A stretch of 64,000 nt of DNA from Synechococcus sp. KORDI-52 (GCF_000737595.1 NZ_CP006271.1:1550001-1614000), one strand, 5' to 3'; positions 16,948-26,672 are shown, counted from the first letter of the stretch. Made by a program: numbers and translations. Notes: generated by a model not told the origin, from the letters alone.

Positions 16948-17115
16948 ATGCTTGAAGCGGATCCTTTGGGCCCTACTGTTTCATATGTTGCCGGATCCCG
17001 AAGCTGGAATGATGGCGGCTCTGCCTACATCGCTTTGCCGGGTTGGAACCTCCAGCGGGTGCAGGTCAGCCATTCGGAGGTCGATCCTCCCTTCCGTCTG
17101 ATCCTTGAGGGATGA
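16948..17115 (+). CDS. possible small protein, 55 aa
   Basis: Frame MLEADPLGPTVSYVAGSRSW ... FRLILEG with good codon composition. It lies 24 bases after the monooxygenase remnant. No ribosome site or family recognised. Confidence 0.35.
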   Translation: MLEADPLGPTVSYVAGSRSWNDGGSAYIALPGWNLQRVQVSHSEVDPPFRLILEG

Positions 17116-17281
17116 GGCAGGGAGATGTTGTGGAAGGCAGCAGAAGCCGGTCATCAATACAACCGGCTTTGACATGGATTGGCGGCAGCGTGGTGGTTGT
17201 GCTGCGAGAGCGAAGCAATATGGAGTTTCACCCTCCATGGCCATGACGTGCCTTGATTTAGACGATTTCATCGGGGTTGAT

Positions 17282-17527
17282 TCAGGCCGTTAATGGCTGT
17301 TGCTTCAGCGATAAGCGGCCGCCAGGCATCGAGTTATGAACCAGATCTTCGGCATAGCGGCGACCTGCCTGTTGGGCTTCTCGAACGCTGTTGAAGTTGC
17401 CTACAAAATCATATTCCTTCCCATCTGCGGTTGCTGCTACCGCGTAAAGTTTGTCGGCAACCTTGCTTACAGACCATCGCAAAAAGCATGAAGGGGAGTT
17501 CGTCTGGCCGTGCATACTGTCCTCCAT
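17282..17527 (-). CDS. small hypothetical protein, 81 aa
   Basis: Core sequence FLRWSVSKVADKLYAVAATA, DFVGNFNSVREAQQAGRRYA and an NSMPGGRL tail. A beta-hairpin followed by a helix is likely. The second Met (MHGQTNSPS) may be the true start. No family recognised. Confidence 0.6.
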   Translation of the reverse strand: MEDSMHGQTNSPSCFLRWSVSKVADKLYAVAATADGKEYDFVGNFNSVREAQQAGRRYAEDLVHNSMPGGRLSLKQQPLTA

Positions 17528-17611
17528 AAATGACCGGACGAATTAAGCACTTGTCTGCTTCTGGAATTCACAAGCTTTATATATCGACAATAGGTAATTA
17601 TTTTCTTTTTA

Positions 17612-17752
17612 TTATTTGCTCATCAAAGTCTCATTTGAGGTCCAGGCACGACGTGGATCATCATCCGGCTGATGCAGCGCACTGAGTTGCTTTGCGATCA
17701 ACTGGAGTTCTCCATCGTGCCCGGAGGTGAGGCTTCTGGTCTGCCTCAGAAT
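17612..17752 (-). pseudogene. coding remnant without start codon
   Basis: An open stretch of 46 codons (TSGHDGELQLIAKQLSALHQ ... ETLMSK) with clearly protein-like composition but no usable start codon. It begins within the last codons of the 17746-18144 gene in another frame, so the two may be one gene split by a frameshift near 17750. Confidence 0.3.
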
Positions 17753-18144
17753 TTATTGGCCCGTATCCAGCCAATCGTTCCAGCTTGTGCATGGCTGGAA
17801 GCCGTTTGGCTGCTTTGGTTTTGCACAATGCGGACTTGATACCAAAGTCCCCGTTGTCCTGAACGATTGCGTATCACGGTCTGCAGCAGTTCGACTGTTG
17901 AGCCAGTGGCCACAAAACCCTTGGCACGGTTTGGACATTCCTTGCTGACTGATTGCACGGAAGCTGGTGTTTGTGCTCCTGGTGTTTGTGCGCCGCAGTT
18001 GTGGAGGAACGCCGCCGACTTTGTTTTCAGTTGATGCTGGCTGTGGTCTGACGATGGGTGAGCGACTGCAACGCCATGAAGACGTGTTGTCGCCGTGAGG
18101 CCCCTAACGATTGCTTTGTGCAGGGAGTGAATCAACTGAGCCAT
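17746..18144 (-). CDS. hypothetical protein with C-terminal SH3-like segment
   Basis: 132 residues. The C-terminal half, with GFVATGSTVELLQTVI, GLWYQVRI and GTIGWIRAN, reads like a bacterial SH3 domain, which usually binds cell-wall peptides. The N-terminal half contains a duplicated GAQTP and is low-complexity. No convincing signal peptide; the start is uncertain. Possibly continues beyond its stop through a frameshift (see 17612-17752). Confidence 0.5.
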   Translation of the reverse strand: MAQLIHSLHKAIVRGLTATTRLHGVAVAHPSSDHSQHQLKTKSAAFLHNCGAQTPGAQTPASVQSVSKECPNRAKGFVATGSTVELLQTVIRNRSGQRGLWYQVRIVQNQSSQTASSHAQAGTIGWIRANKF

Positions 18145-18400
18145 GCTCCTGGTGATCGATCGACAGGGACGTCGTGCGCCTGACGCTTGGTTTCGGTCAG
18201 GCTCTGTGGTCAGAACTGTCTTGTGAGGGCGTTTTTGGATTGTTCTGTTGCGCGTCCTCGCCTGGTTTACAGATCAGACATCTAGGCAGGCACGCCGTCC
18301 CAACATTCGATCGTTTATGCCGTCAAGGCAATGCGCCTTAATGCCGATGACGTTGTGAGCTGGAGGAACAAAACTAGGTGCATCGAGATCGGAGGAGCCC

Positions 18401-18445
18401 ATGACGGACGACACTCCACCCCAGCAGATCCAAGAAGCAGACTGA
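18401..18445 (+). CDS. mini-ORF, 14 aa, in the dispersed element
   Basis: MTDDTPPQQIQEAD, preceded by a near-perfect GGAGGAG ribosome site at a distance of three bases. The paralogous unit has the same length (14 codons) with synonymous and conservative changes, which is what selection on a translated peptide would leave. Acidic, no known family. Confidence 0.45.
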   Translation: MTDDTPPQQIQEAD

Positions 18446-18654
18446 CTTTCTGGCCCCTGCTCCAACAGTCTCAACCATGACCTGGGTTGGTCCTTTGGCG
18501 GGCACGCAATGGTCCGCCACGCCAATCGACGCTCCACTTGCACCGTCTCAGGTGCCCTCGGAGACAACGACCCGATACCTCGAGCCCATGGCCCCAGGGC
18601 GCCTCGAGCCAGACGCTTCGACCCTCTCTCTTCTCTAAAGCGATGGGTTGAACC

Positions 18655-18712
18655 ATGCACAAACGAGCGAGCTAGGCCGTCTTTCCATCGGGAAGGGCGG
18701 CCTTCCTCTTTG
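18655..18712 (+). terminator. mini-ORF MHKRAS plus hairpin terminator
   Basis: A six-codon frame (MHKRAS, 18655-18675) runs directly into a hairpin: GGCCGTC...TTTCC pairs with GGGAA...GGGCGGCC (about 18676-18702), then TTCCTCTTT. The second copy has MHKRAN and the same hairpin with compensating length changes. Confidence 0.6.
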
Positions 18713-18907
18713 GTGTGATAAGTCGCTTCAGGATCTCTGGCATTCGATTTCAACGGAGCTGTTCTCAACACAGTGGCTTGACTGGCGTTGCTTGTCAGGT
18801 TCTCTTAAGGATTGAGGGCCGCAGCTTCCAGTCACTTGCGCGATATTGGCTTGACGCGAATGGGCCGTAAGACCACGACGCGAGATCTGAATAACAGGAG
18901 CATTCCA

Positions 18908-19072
18908 ATGAGCAGACGAGGACTTCATCCCCTTTTGATGGGGTTGGACAAGCCCGGGCGCCAACCGGTTGAGCCGCCGAAGCAAAGTGACTTATCTGGC
19001 AATGAATCCGCTCAGCGCAAGCGCTTCATCCGGTCCGAGGATGAAAGCTCAGGCAACCAGCAGGCTGCTTGA
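18908..19072 (+). CDS. small basic hypothetical protein, 54 aa
   Basis: Start at MSRRGLHPLLMGLDKPG with CAGGAG eight bases upstream. Polar and charged, probably unstructured. A strong terminator follows at 19133. No family recognised. Confidence 0.6.
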   Translation: MSRRGLHPLLMGLDKPGRQPVEPPKQSDLSGNESAQRKRFIRSEDESSGNQQAA

Positions 19073-19132
19073 TCATCCATAACACTGGCGATCAGAGCGA
19101 GGCTAGGTCTATTTCCATCTTCACGACCCTCT

Positions 19133-19163
19133 AACCGTTCTTCCTGTGTGAAGAGCGGTTTTT
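19133..19163 (+). terminator. intrinsic terminator
   Basis: AACCGTTCTT pairs with AAGAGCGGTT (one mismatch) around an eight-base loop, then a T-run. It closes the transcript of the 54-aa gene. Confidence 0.75.
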
Positions 19164-19677
19164 CTTTGTGTAAAGGAATGAGTTAAGTACCTATTGATTC
19201 TGCGGGTGAGGGGAGTAGAGATAAGTCAGCGACAAGGAGAGAGATGGTCACGATCTGTTCAAGTTTTTTCGATCTATGGTTCCCGCTCAACGCATCTGAC
19301 AAGACTCAGCCAAAGCAGGCTGATGAACCCATGCATGCGATGAAATCTCAGCACGATATGTACTGGGATGAGCGTTGTGGCAAGTCCCCCACTGCGCCGG
19401 GATGCAAGATCTACGGCGACTGAGTTCAGCGCAGTTGCGTTGAGCCAAACGAGGTAATTCAAGGAATTGCCTTCTGAGCAAATAACACCCCTCGGTTGTC
19501 TTACTTCGGGTTGTTGTTTGCTCTCTTGGAGGTCTCATCGTCTGCCACCGATACAACTACAAGGGGCGCTAAAAGCTGATCTTTGATCAGGAAAGCACCA
19601 TGTTGTTGCTTTTTGTCGTGCCTCGAAGCCCTTGGATTGGCGTTAAAACGCTGATCAACATTCCGGTGCGAAATCTC

Positions 19678-21066
19678 ATGAAAGATAAAATTGTCGTTCT
19701 CGACACGAATGTGCTACTTCACGATCCTGAAGCTCCACATCGCTTTGGAGATCTGCGGGTTGTGATCCCCATGCAGGTGGTCGAAGAAATTGACCGCTTC
19801 AAAAAAGATCATTCTGAAAAAGGCCGGAACGCTCGGCGGATTTCAAGGCTTCTCGATTCCTATCGAGCTCGTGGAAGTCTTGCTGACGGTGTTCCTATTG
19901 AGGGTACGAACAACGGCCTGCTTCAGGTGGTTTTCTGTCAGGCCCAAGCCCTCAACGCCTTACCAGCAGAGCTTCAGGGCGGCGGCGGCGACAACAACAT
20001 CCTTGCCGTGGCTCTGGAGCAGATGCGGTGCAGTGGGCTGAAACAGCCCCCAGAAGTTGTGCTGATCAGCAAAGACATCAACCTGAGAATCAAGGCCGAT
20101 GCGGTGGGACTGAAAGCTGAGGACTACGTCAACGACAAGGTTTCGATTGAAGATCTCTATTCAGGTTTCCGTGAAATCAGCACCGATGCGGAGACGATCA
20201 AGATCCTGCATGACCAGGATGAGCTGCCTGTGGAGGCTGTCACCGATCCCGACCGGCAGCATCTCCAGGCCAATGAAGGCGTTGTACTGGTGGATCAGCA
20301 CAACAACAGCCATACCCTGCTAGCCCGGCACCACCCCAACAGCAACACGATCAAACCGCTGCAATGGCTGAATCGAGCCCATTTGGGCCGCATCAAAGCG
20401 AGAAACCGTGAACAGAGCTTCGCGCTGGATCTGCTGCTCGATCCATTCGTCGCGCTGGTGACCCTGGTGGGCAAGGCAGGCACAGGCAAAACGCTTCTGG
20501 CCATCGCTGCTGGTTTGCACCAGGTGGCCGATACCCATCACTACGCTCGTCTTCTGGTGACGCGTCCGCCAATCTCCCTCGGCAACGACATCGGCTATCT
20601 CCCCGGCACTCTTGAGGAAAAACTCGGCCCCTGGATGAAGCCGATCATTGACAACATTGACTTCATCACCGGTTCATCCACTCGCGAGGACTTTGAGCAG
20701 ACGAAGAAGCAGCGGCACCGCGAACCACGCAACGCCTGGGCCGACCTGCAAGGCATGGGCTTGTTGGAGGTTGAAGCGATCAACACCATCCGCGGCCGAT
20801 CCATTCCCAATCAGTTCCTGGTGGTGGATGAGGCGCAGAACCTGACACCCCTTGAAGTGAAGACGATCGTCACGCGGGTGGGCGAAGGAACCAAGGTTGT
20901 TTTCACCGGTGATCCATATCAAATCGACAACCCCTATGTGGATGCCGACAGCAATGGGCTCACCTGGCTCGTGGACAAACTCAAAGGTCAGCCCCTGGTG
21001 GGACACATGACCCTTACGAAAGGCGAGCGCAGTGAACTGGCTGAATTGGCGGCCAACATCCTCTGA
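19678..21066 (+). CDS. PIN-domain plus PhoH-type ATPase (YlaK-like)
   Basis: 462 residues from the preferred start MKDKIVVLDTNVLLHDP, where PIN-PhoH proteins normally begin; the frame is open to an ATG at 19600. Residues 1-160 form a PIN nuclease domain (acidic residues in LDTNVLL, EEIDRFK, GDNNILA). Residues 240-460 form a PhoH P-loop ATPase with Walker A GKAGTGKT at about 265-272 and Walker B FLVVDEAQN, then FTGDPYQID. The fusion is believed to unwind and cut RNA. The LOG-family gene follows after 24 bases and is probably cotranscribed. Confidence 0.93.
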   Translation: MKDKIVVLDTNVLLHDPEAPHRFGDLRVVIPMQVVEEIDRFKKDHSEKGRNARRISRLLDSYRARGSLADGVPIEGTNNGLLQVVFCQAQALNALPAELQGGGGDNNILAVALEQMRCSGLKQPPEVVLISKDINLRIKADAVGLKAEDYVNDKVSIEDLYSGFREISTDAETIKILHDQDELPVEAVTDPDRQHLQANEGVVLVDQHNNSHTLLARHHPNSNTIKPLQWLNRAHLGRIKARNREQSFALDLLLDPFVALVTLVGKAGTGKTLLAIAAGLHQVADTHHYARLLVTRPPISLGNDIGYLPGTLEEKLGPWMKPIIDNIDFITGSSTREDFEQTKKQRHREPRNAWADLQGMGLLEVEAINTIRGRSIPNQFLVVDEAQNLTPLEVKTIVTRVGEGTKVVFTGDPYQIDNPYVDADSNGLTWLVDKLKGQPLVGHMTLTKGERSELAELAANIL

Positions 21067-21090
21067 GGCAAGACGACACAGCCGAAAACA

Positions 21091-21990
21091 ATGAAAATTG
21101 GACACATGACTCGATTTACAGCAACTTCAACACCTGAGCACGTCAATCTGGATGCCATTCTGAATTCCCCCACTTACACAATTGCTCATGAAGATCAAGA
21201 CTTGTTGAACAGCAACGAAATGCGTGGTGTACGCATGCTGCTTGAAATCACCAAGCCGGATCTGCATCTCGACATGGCCGGGATTGAATCGACGATCATT
21301 GTTTTTGGTGGTGCCAGGATCGTCGACAAAGCCACAGCTGCAGCGAAGCTGGTAAAAGCCAAGAAGTGCCTGAGCGAAGATCCTGATTCTCCAACTCTGA
21401 AAAGAGCATTAACCCATGCCAAACATTTGTTGCACCTGTCTCGTTTTTATGAGGCAGCCCGACACTTCGCTTATCTGGCTTCCCAGCACGGGCGGTGCAC
21501 TAAGGGACAAAGCCATGGCTGCTCATCCCATGTGATCGTGACTGGTGGTGGGCCGGGAATCATGGAAGCTGCCAACCGTGGTGCCTTTGAGGCCGGCTGT
21601 CGCTCGATCGGGCTGAATATTACGCTTCCATTTGAGCAACATCCCAATCCCTACATCACCCCCGATCTTTGTTTCAAGTTCAATTACTTCTCTCTTCGCA
21701 AATTCCATTTTGTGATGCGCTCCGTTGGAGCCATTTTGTTCCCAGGTGGTTTCGGCACCCTTGATGAATTGTTTGAGCTGCTGACCTTGAGGCAAGTGGG
21801 CACCAAGGGAAGCATGCCCATTGTCCTCTTTGGAACAGATTTCTGGACCAAGCTTGTCGACTTTGAGGTCCTCGCTGAGATGGGATTGATCGCAGACGAT
21901 GACCTCGACCTGATTCATTTTTCGGATACTGCAGAAGAGGCCTGGGAGTTCATCCGTCGTTGTACCTGTGCCGAGCCTGAGGACAGCTGA
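21091..21990 (+). CDS. LOG-family (TIGR00730-like) Rossmann-fold protein
   Basis: 299 residues. The signature is present: VTGGGPGIMEAANRGAFEAG and PGGFGTLDELFELLT, the PGGxGTxxE nucleotide-binding motif of cytokinin-riboside-monophosphate phosphoribohydrolase and related nucleotide hydrolases. An N-terminal extension of about 70 residues before IESTIIVFGGARI is typical of the larger bacterial subgroup, whose substrate may be a purine nucleotide. A second ATG at 21106 is an alternative start. Confidence 0.9.
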   Translation: MKIGHMTRFTATSTPEHVNLDAILNSPTYTIAHEDQDLLNSNEMRGVRMLLEITKPDLHLDMAGIESTIIVFGGARIVDKATAAAKLVKAKKCLSEDPDSPTLKRALTHAKHLLHLSRFYEAARHFAYLASQHGRCTKGQSHGCSSHVIVTGGGPGIMEAANRGAFEAGCRSIGLNITLPFEQHPNPYITPDLCFKFNYFSLRKFHFVMRSVGAILFPGGFGTLDELFELLTLRQVGTKGSMPIVLFGTDFWTKLVDFEVLAEMGLIADDDLDLIHFSDTAEEAWEFIRRCTCAEPEDS

Positions 21991-22296
21991 CGAGGACGAG
22001 ATGAAAATTGATGTTCTCGGAATGTTGATCAGAACATCGACATTGCCTTGATCTTCCCCAGCTTCAATTGGTTGAGACCATAGTGAGGAGTCCGGGAAGA
22101 TCTGGCGAGCTTTATTGAGCGTGAACATCCAGGACGGCGGGATGCGCTTGATCAGTCCGCGCCTCAAGCGAGATTCAGCACCCTCAAGCCGGATGACACT
22201 CCTACATCCCGCTGCTGAGCGGGGTTCAGCTTTTACTTATCCAGGGTTTGGTTCTGACTCCGCTGGGCCTTCTGGGCCAGATCAAGCACTACAGGA
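21991..22296. other. intergenic, imperfect hairpin only
   Basis: A GATGTTCT / AGAACATC stem at 22010-22041 lies just after the LOG-family stop but has no T-run. No gene is seen in the rest. Confidence 0.4.
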
Positions 22297-22539
22297 TCAC
22301 AACTTGGGCTGAACTTCGCAAGCCTGCTTGCGGAACAGGCCTCCGAGGTAGTGCTGTACAACGGCGCGCTCCTGGCAGCCCTGCTGAAAGAGGAAGCCAG
22401 CAATGGCTGCCTGAACGAGGCGGTACTGGTCCCAGTGCGGATGCTGGTCAATGAAAACGCCCATCGCACGGTGCAGATCCTCCGGTAGCTGGTTTTCCAC
22501 ACTCACGTGAACTGGCATCGCATCAGGTGTCTCGTTCAA
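22297..22539 (-). CDS. DUF2811 family protein
   Basis: VSVENQLPEDLHRAMGVFID, HPHWDQYRLVQAAIAGFL and YLGGLFR match the small cyanobacterial DUF2811 family, a helical protein of about 65 residues. The second Met (MPVHVSVEN, 22518) is a plausible true start. Function unknown. Confidence 0.82.
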   Translation of the reverse strand: MNETPDAMPVHVSVENQLPEDLHRAMGVFIDQHPHWDQYRLVQAAIAGFLFQQGCQERAVVQHYLGGLFRKQACEVQPKL

Positions 22540-22973
22540 CTCGCCCCATTGCTGTCAACCCATCCATAAGGCCATGTGGGGGAGGTCGATGTCAAAAACA
22601 TGGATTCGCTTCGCTTTGCTCGGGCGCCAAGCTGAGAATCATTGCTGTCACTGGGTTTTATCCCTTTGGATGTGCCCGTCGATACAGCATCGAGCCGCCC
22701 TGGATCTGTCTGTCAAGTGGAGGACCGTTTTTCCCCGGGATGGCCTTAAGTGATGAAGGAGCCTGGCTTAGGAGCTCCCGGGTCTGTGGAAAAGTTGTGG
22801 AAATCTTGTTCTCGATGGTGGATTGATGCCTTGTTCAAGGGTGCTTATCGGTCTCCTCTGTGGCTGCAGGAATGCCAATTCCCCTTGCCAGTCGGAGCGG
22901 CTTTACCCCACGCATTGACCTGGCGTGCATCATCCATATGGCATCGATCTCTGTTGATGCCGTTGTTTCAGCC

Positions 22974-23165
22974 CTAGATGGAACCAGACTCGAACAGGTG
23001 GTCCATCAAGGCTGCATAGAGCTGGGTCTTCATGTTCAACAGGCAGGCTTGCTCGCTGGCATCACCACCCGGCCAGCTGTCATGAGCCTCAGCAACAACC
23101 CGGTGCAAGAGACGCAGGGCTTCAATTTCCACCGACATGGTGGTGATCATTGGATTGTCTTCCAT
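22974..23165 (-). CDS. small helical hypothetical protein, 63 aa
   Basis: MSVEIEALRLLHRVVAEAHD and LLNMKTQLYAALMDHLFESG suggest a two-helix hairpin. The true start may be the Met at residue 6 or 10. It lies 27 bases after the 58-aa gene on the same strand, so the two may share a transcript. No family recognised. Confidence 0.6.
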   Translation of the reverse strand: MEDNPMITTMSVEIEALRLLHRVVAEAHDSWPGGDASEQACLLNMKTQLYAALMDHLFESGSI

Positions 23166-23192
23166 GGCTTCTGGGTATGGAATGAACTGATT

Positions 23193-23369
23193 TCAGAGGC
23201 CCTGGGACTGGCGGATGATCCAGGCTGATGCGGCTTGCTGTTGTTTCCACGCCACCAGAAGCTCTTTGGCAATGTGGCGGAGAGCTGGTAGATCATCCGA
23301 GTTGTCGATTTCTCGAGAGAATTTTTCAATCTCAAATTTCTGACCCAGAGTCAAAGCAATTGGTTCCAT
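23193..23369 (-). CDS. small NblA-like protein, 58 aa
   Basis: MEPIALTLGQKFEIEKFSRE at the N-terminus resembles the phycobilisome-degradation protein NblA (PI.L.LEQ.F.I..F), and length (58) is in the NblA range of about 55-65. The C-terminal half (HIAKELLVAWKQQQAA, IIRQSQGL) keeps the helical register but not the conserved NblA LxKxLY motif. Possible role in antenna protein turnover is weak inference; it may be an unrelated helical-hairpin protein. Confidence 0.6.
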   Translation of the reverse strand: MEPIALTLGQKFEIEKFSREIDNSDDLPALRHIAKELLVAWKQQQAASAWIIRQSQGL

Positions 23370-23566
23370 TGTTCTTTGGCTGTGTCACCGAAACGTATCC
23401 CAAATTTTTTTGAACGGCAATTTCAATTCGTAGTGATTGCAACCGTTTCGAAGGAAGAATGATCAGCTCAATACATTGCTGTCATTACAGAACATTTCTG
23501 AATGCGACTGATCGCTTCGATCGCCAGGGCTAATGGTCCTAGAAAGTGCTGACAGGACAGGGATTA

Positions 23567-23737
23567 ATGCATTTTTCCTGGGAAAAACATCTGGAATTGT
23601 CCCGGAATGTAGCTGTTGCTTCAGACAAAAATCAGGGCATTGCTCTGGCTCTGATGGGCATTGCCCTCACGCTTCTGATCAACGATCTTCTGGCCCATGA
23701 AATGCTCGTTACGGCCTTGCCCTCATCCAGGGACTGA
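23567..23737 (+). CDS. possible single-span membrane protein, 56 aa
   Basis: Frame MHFSWEKHLELSRNVAV followed by a hydrophobic segment IALALMGIALTLLINDLLA. Likely a one-helix protein; no ribosome site is obvious. Confidence 0.4.
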   Translation: MHFSWEKHLELSRNVAVASDKNQGIALALMGIALTLLINDLLAHEMLVTALPSSRD

Positions 23738-24103
23738 ATCAAAGAAAGTCGATTTCATCCGTATTGTCGTCGTCTTCTCTCGATTGGATCCACAGGGCCG
23801 AGAGCGGAAAGATGAAGCAGCCGACAATCAGAAATTCCATGGTGTGCTGAAGGTGAATCAGCACAATCAAGGAAGCCAGGAGTCAAATCTGTATCAATGG
23901 TTGATGTTTGTCTCGCATTTGGTCGCCAATGAATCAGTTTGATTCAGTTGAGCGATTGTGCTCAGTCAGCCCAATCTGAGCGAGGGCACCCCTGCAACAA
24001 CAGCTGCATGAAGCACAAACAAGCTTGATGTCATCGGTTGCCTGTTGCTTTGATCAACGCCCTCAGCGTTGAGGTTGATTCAGCCCTCACTGGCTAGCGT
24101 CAG
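23738..24103. other. intergenic, no feature seen
   Basis: No supportable gene or terminator before the channel gene. Confidence 0.4.
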
Positions 24104-26299
24104 ATGACTCTTTTGATGTTGGCGGGCGTGCGCAGAGGCAAGCGGATCGTTGCGTTTCTGGCTGGCCTGCTGAGCGTGTGTTTGCTCTCCGGGCTGCCGC
24201 TCTGGGCTGGTTTTCAACACCAGGAGCATCAACTCCTGGATCAGCGTTATGCCAGCTCCCAACCGGTGATTCCGCTGGAGCAGCAGCCCTTCCATGCCGA
24301 ACTGGAGCGGCGGGCTGATCTCTGGCGCCACACCCCCCTCGGCCGGGTGGTGGGCGACTCACCGCAGGACACGCTGCTCAACTTCTACGCCGTGATGGCT
24401 GATGTGGGCCAGCTGATTGAAGACGTTGAGGCGTCGCATCTCAACGATCGCGGCCTGTTCTGGAATCGCCAGGCCCGCGCTGAGATGGCGGAGGTGGAGG
24501 TGCTCTTCGATGCGGCGGTGGCGTCGTTGGATGGCTCGCTCTTCCCGCTCGGTGTTCGTCCGTACCTCAAGGACGAAGCCGCGATTCAGCTCAAGCACGT
24601 TCTCGACTTCATCTTCAACAGCAGCCGGCAGGTGGTCACCATCCCCGATGCCGCCGCGATGAAGGCGATGAATGACGAACGCTCCAAAGACACCCAGTCG
24701 TGGACGCTGCCCGGATCCTCGATCGTGCTCACCAGCCAGGTGCTGGAGGATCCGGCCAACAGCAATTTCTACTTCTCAGCGGCCACGGTGGCCAACGCCT
24801 CGGCCATGTACGCCCAGGTGAGCCGTCAGGTGGAGGATCTCGGTGATCAACCCTTTTTCACCCGCAATTTCTACGCCGATTTCATCCACACTCCCGGCCG
24901 GTTGTTTCCGCCCAAGTGGTATCTGAATCTTCCGGCTGGCCTTCGCGCCGGCCTTGAAACGGAGGTCCTGTTCGGCCAGACCCTGTTCCGACTCGTGCTG
25001 TCGGTGCTGGCGATCGGTTGTCTGCTCGTGCTGCTGGCGGTGTTGTTCCGGAAGCTGATTCATTCGTTTCGATCGGATTCCGGTGAGGCGGTGGGGATCT
25101 GGTTGCGAGATTCGCTGGCCTGGACGCGGTTCCTGATCGTGCTGCCGATGGTGATCGCCACCAAGGCCGCTGAGTTGTTTGTGGATGACTACCTCAACTA
25201 CACGGGCATGCCCCTGGTGGTGCTCACGGTGCTGTTCGAAGTCGCTTACTTCAGCCTGTTCGTGCTGCTGGTGTTTCTGTTTTTTGAAGCCCTGGGGCGT
25301 TCGGTGTCGGAGGGCCTGGTGCGCCTTTCCGGTCGTGAGGACGTCTGGCGCCTCTCGCGCACCAGCAACCGGGTGATGCCCACCTGCCGGATCGTGTCGG
25401 GGGTGGTGGCTGTGGCCCTGATCTACAAGCTGCTGCTGCAGCTGGGGCTCTCGCCCACCCTGGTGCTCGCCCTCTCCACGGTGCCCGGCCTGGCGATCGG
25501 CCTCGGCGCCTCGAAGCTGCTAAGCAATCTGTTCGCCGGCCTGTCGCTGCAGACCGACCGGCCGCTGCGGGTGGGGGAGTTCTGCGAGATCGGCGACAAG
25601 CGGGGCTTCCTCACCAAGATCGGCCTGCGCTCGGTGGAAATCGAAACGGTCACCGGCCGGATCACGATCCCGAATGCGGTGGCGGAAGACTGCATCGTCA
25701 ACAACCTCTCTCGCCATGGACCTGTCGCCGGCGCTTCGCAGCTGCAGGGCCTGGAGCTGAGCCTGGAGCTGGACGCCGATTCCCCGTTCAGCCCGGATCA
25801 GATCGCCGATCTGCTGGCGCTTGCCCGCCGCTACGCCGACGAGCGGACCGACCTGATCAATCCATGCCTCACCGTGGAGCTGGAGCCGGGTTCACCGCAG
25901 CGGCTGCTCTGCATCGGCCTGATTCACGTCGTGAACTGGCGCGATTACATCGATCTGCAGGAGTCCCTGACGCTCGCGTTGAATCAGCTGATCTATCGGG
26001 TGGATCTCTCCCACTTCGTGCTCTCGGTGTCGTACGACACCACCGATCAGCAGTTGGCGGCGATCCCAGCGCTGGTGCAGGGGATCATTGATCGCACGGC
26101 GGGTTTCGAGCTGAAGGCCTGCCGGCTGCTCGTCATCGGAGAGTTCAGTTACGACTTCAAATGCCATCTCTTCTCGGAAGGGCTCAGCTTCATTCAGTTC
26201 AAGGATTCGATCGACTGGATCAACCGCGAGCTGTTGCGGGAGCTGGCGGTGGCGGAGATCGTGATCCCCTTCCCCACGGCAATCGAGATCAAGGGGTGA
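24104..26299 (+). CDS. MscS-family mechanosensitive channel with large periplasmic domain
   Basis: 731 residues. One N-terminal membrane anchor (about 14-36), a 250-residue soluble region of the periplasmic type (RLFPPKWYLNLPAGL near its end), then membrane segments at about 297-320, 345-365, 368-395, and 425-445. The pore-lining helix with Gly/Ala packing is PGLAIGLGASKLLSNLFAGL at about 462-481, followed by the MscS beta domain (QTDRPLRVGEFCEIGDKRG, VEIETVTGRITIPNAVAEDC). It would release osmolytes on membrane tension; the large first domain is a sensor of unknown ligand. Monocistronic. Confidence 0.9.
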   Translation: MTLLMLAGVRRGKRIVAFLAGLLSVCLLSGLPLWAGFQHQEHQLLDQRYASSQPVIPLEQQPFHAELERRADLWRHTPLGRVVGDSPQDTLLNFYAVMADVGQLIEDVEASHLNDRGLFWNRQARAEMAEVEVLFDAAVASLDGSLFPLGVRPYLKDEAAIQLKHVLDFIFNSSRQVVTIPDAAAMKAMNDERSKDTQSWTLPGSSIVLTSQVLEDPANSNFYFSAATVANASAMYAQVSRQVEDLGDQPFFTRNFYADFIHTPGRLFPPKWYLNLPAGLRAGLETEVLFGQTLFRLVLSVLAIGCLLVLLAVLFRKLIHSFRSDSGEAVGIWLRDSLAWTRFLIVLPMVIATKAAELFVDDYLNYTGMPLVVLTVLFEVAYFSLFVLLVFLFFEALGRSVSEGLVRLSGREDVWRLSRTSNRVMPTCRIVSGVVAVALIYKLLLQLGLSPTLVLALSTVPGLAIGLGASKLLSNLFAGLSLQTDRPLRVGEFCEIGDKRGFLTKIGLRSVEIETVTGRITIPNAVAEDCIVNNLSRHGPVAGASQLQGLELSLELDADSPFSPDQIADLLALARRYADERTDLINPCLTVELEPGSPQRLLCIGLIHVVNWRDYIDLQESLTLALNQLIYRVDLSHFVLSVSYDTTDQQLAAIPALVQGIIDRTAGFELKACRLLVIGEFSYDFKCHLFSEGLSFIQFKDSIDWINRELLRELAVAEIVIPFPTAIEIKG

Positions 26300-26672
26300 T
26301 GGAGAGGGTGATTTCGTTCCGAGGCTGATTCGATGTTCGGCTCGTTCGAGACGACAGAGAGACCCGTTGCACCGGGAGCTGAAGACATCGCCCATGGCTT
26401 TCGGCTTCCTTCCTCTCTTCAGCCTCGGCCAGGGAGGAGTGTTTGCAGGTCATGGGCCAAGTGCATTGAGAGGGTGACCCTTTGGGCTGAGGTTGCCAGC
26501 AGTTCTTGTCTTGCTGCTAACGCCAGCGATGGGCATGGGCGTGATCCTTGTTTCTGGATCGGGCTCAGCCCCCTGGCAGGCCATCTCCTTCGGCCAGGAC
26601 TTACGTGCTGCTTGCACATTCAAAAGGTGCTTGTGGTCGACGGGGGTCTACCTGGGCGGTCCTGAAGGCCCT
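26300..26672. other. intergenic, no supportable gene
   Basis: Frames here are irregular and lack ribosome sites. Confidence 0.4.

Larger units (their letters stand above)
18379..18712 (+). repeat. dispersed mini-ORF/terminator element, copy 1
   Basis: A 334-base unit with a paralogue at 37097-37480. Conserved blocks in order: TGCATCGAGATCGGAGGAG before a mini-ORF, CTGACTTTCTGGCCCCTGCT after it, a TGGCCCCAGGG block, AGCCAGACGCTTCGACC, then ATGCACAAACGAGCGA and a hairpin terminator. The middle differs between copies. The pattern of fixed ends and variable centre fits a transcribed small RNA family with a leader peptide. Confidence 0.7.

Noticed and set aside
16981-17271. 96-codon minus-strand frame.
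   Set aside because: No ribosome site, biased composition and overlap with a more regular plus-strand frame.
18274-18771. A 165-codon minus-strand frame over the first mini-ORF element, with a similar one at 36949-37248.
   Set aside because: The similarity of the two minus frames is caused by the repeat itself; breaks and indels between copies do not preserve the minus frame.
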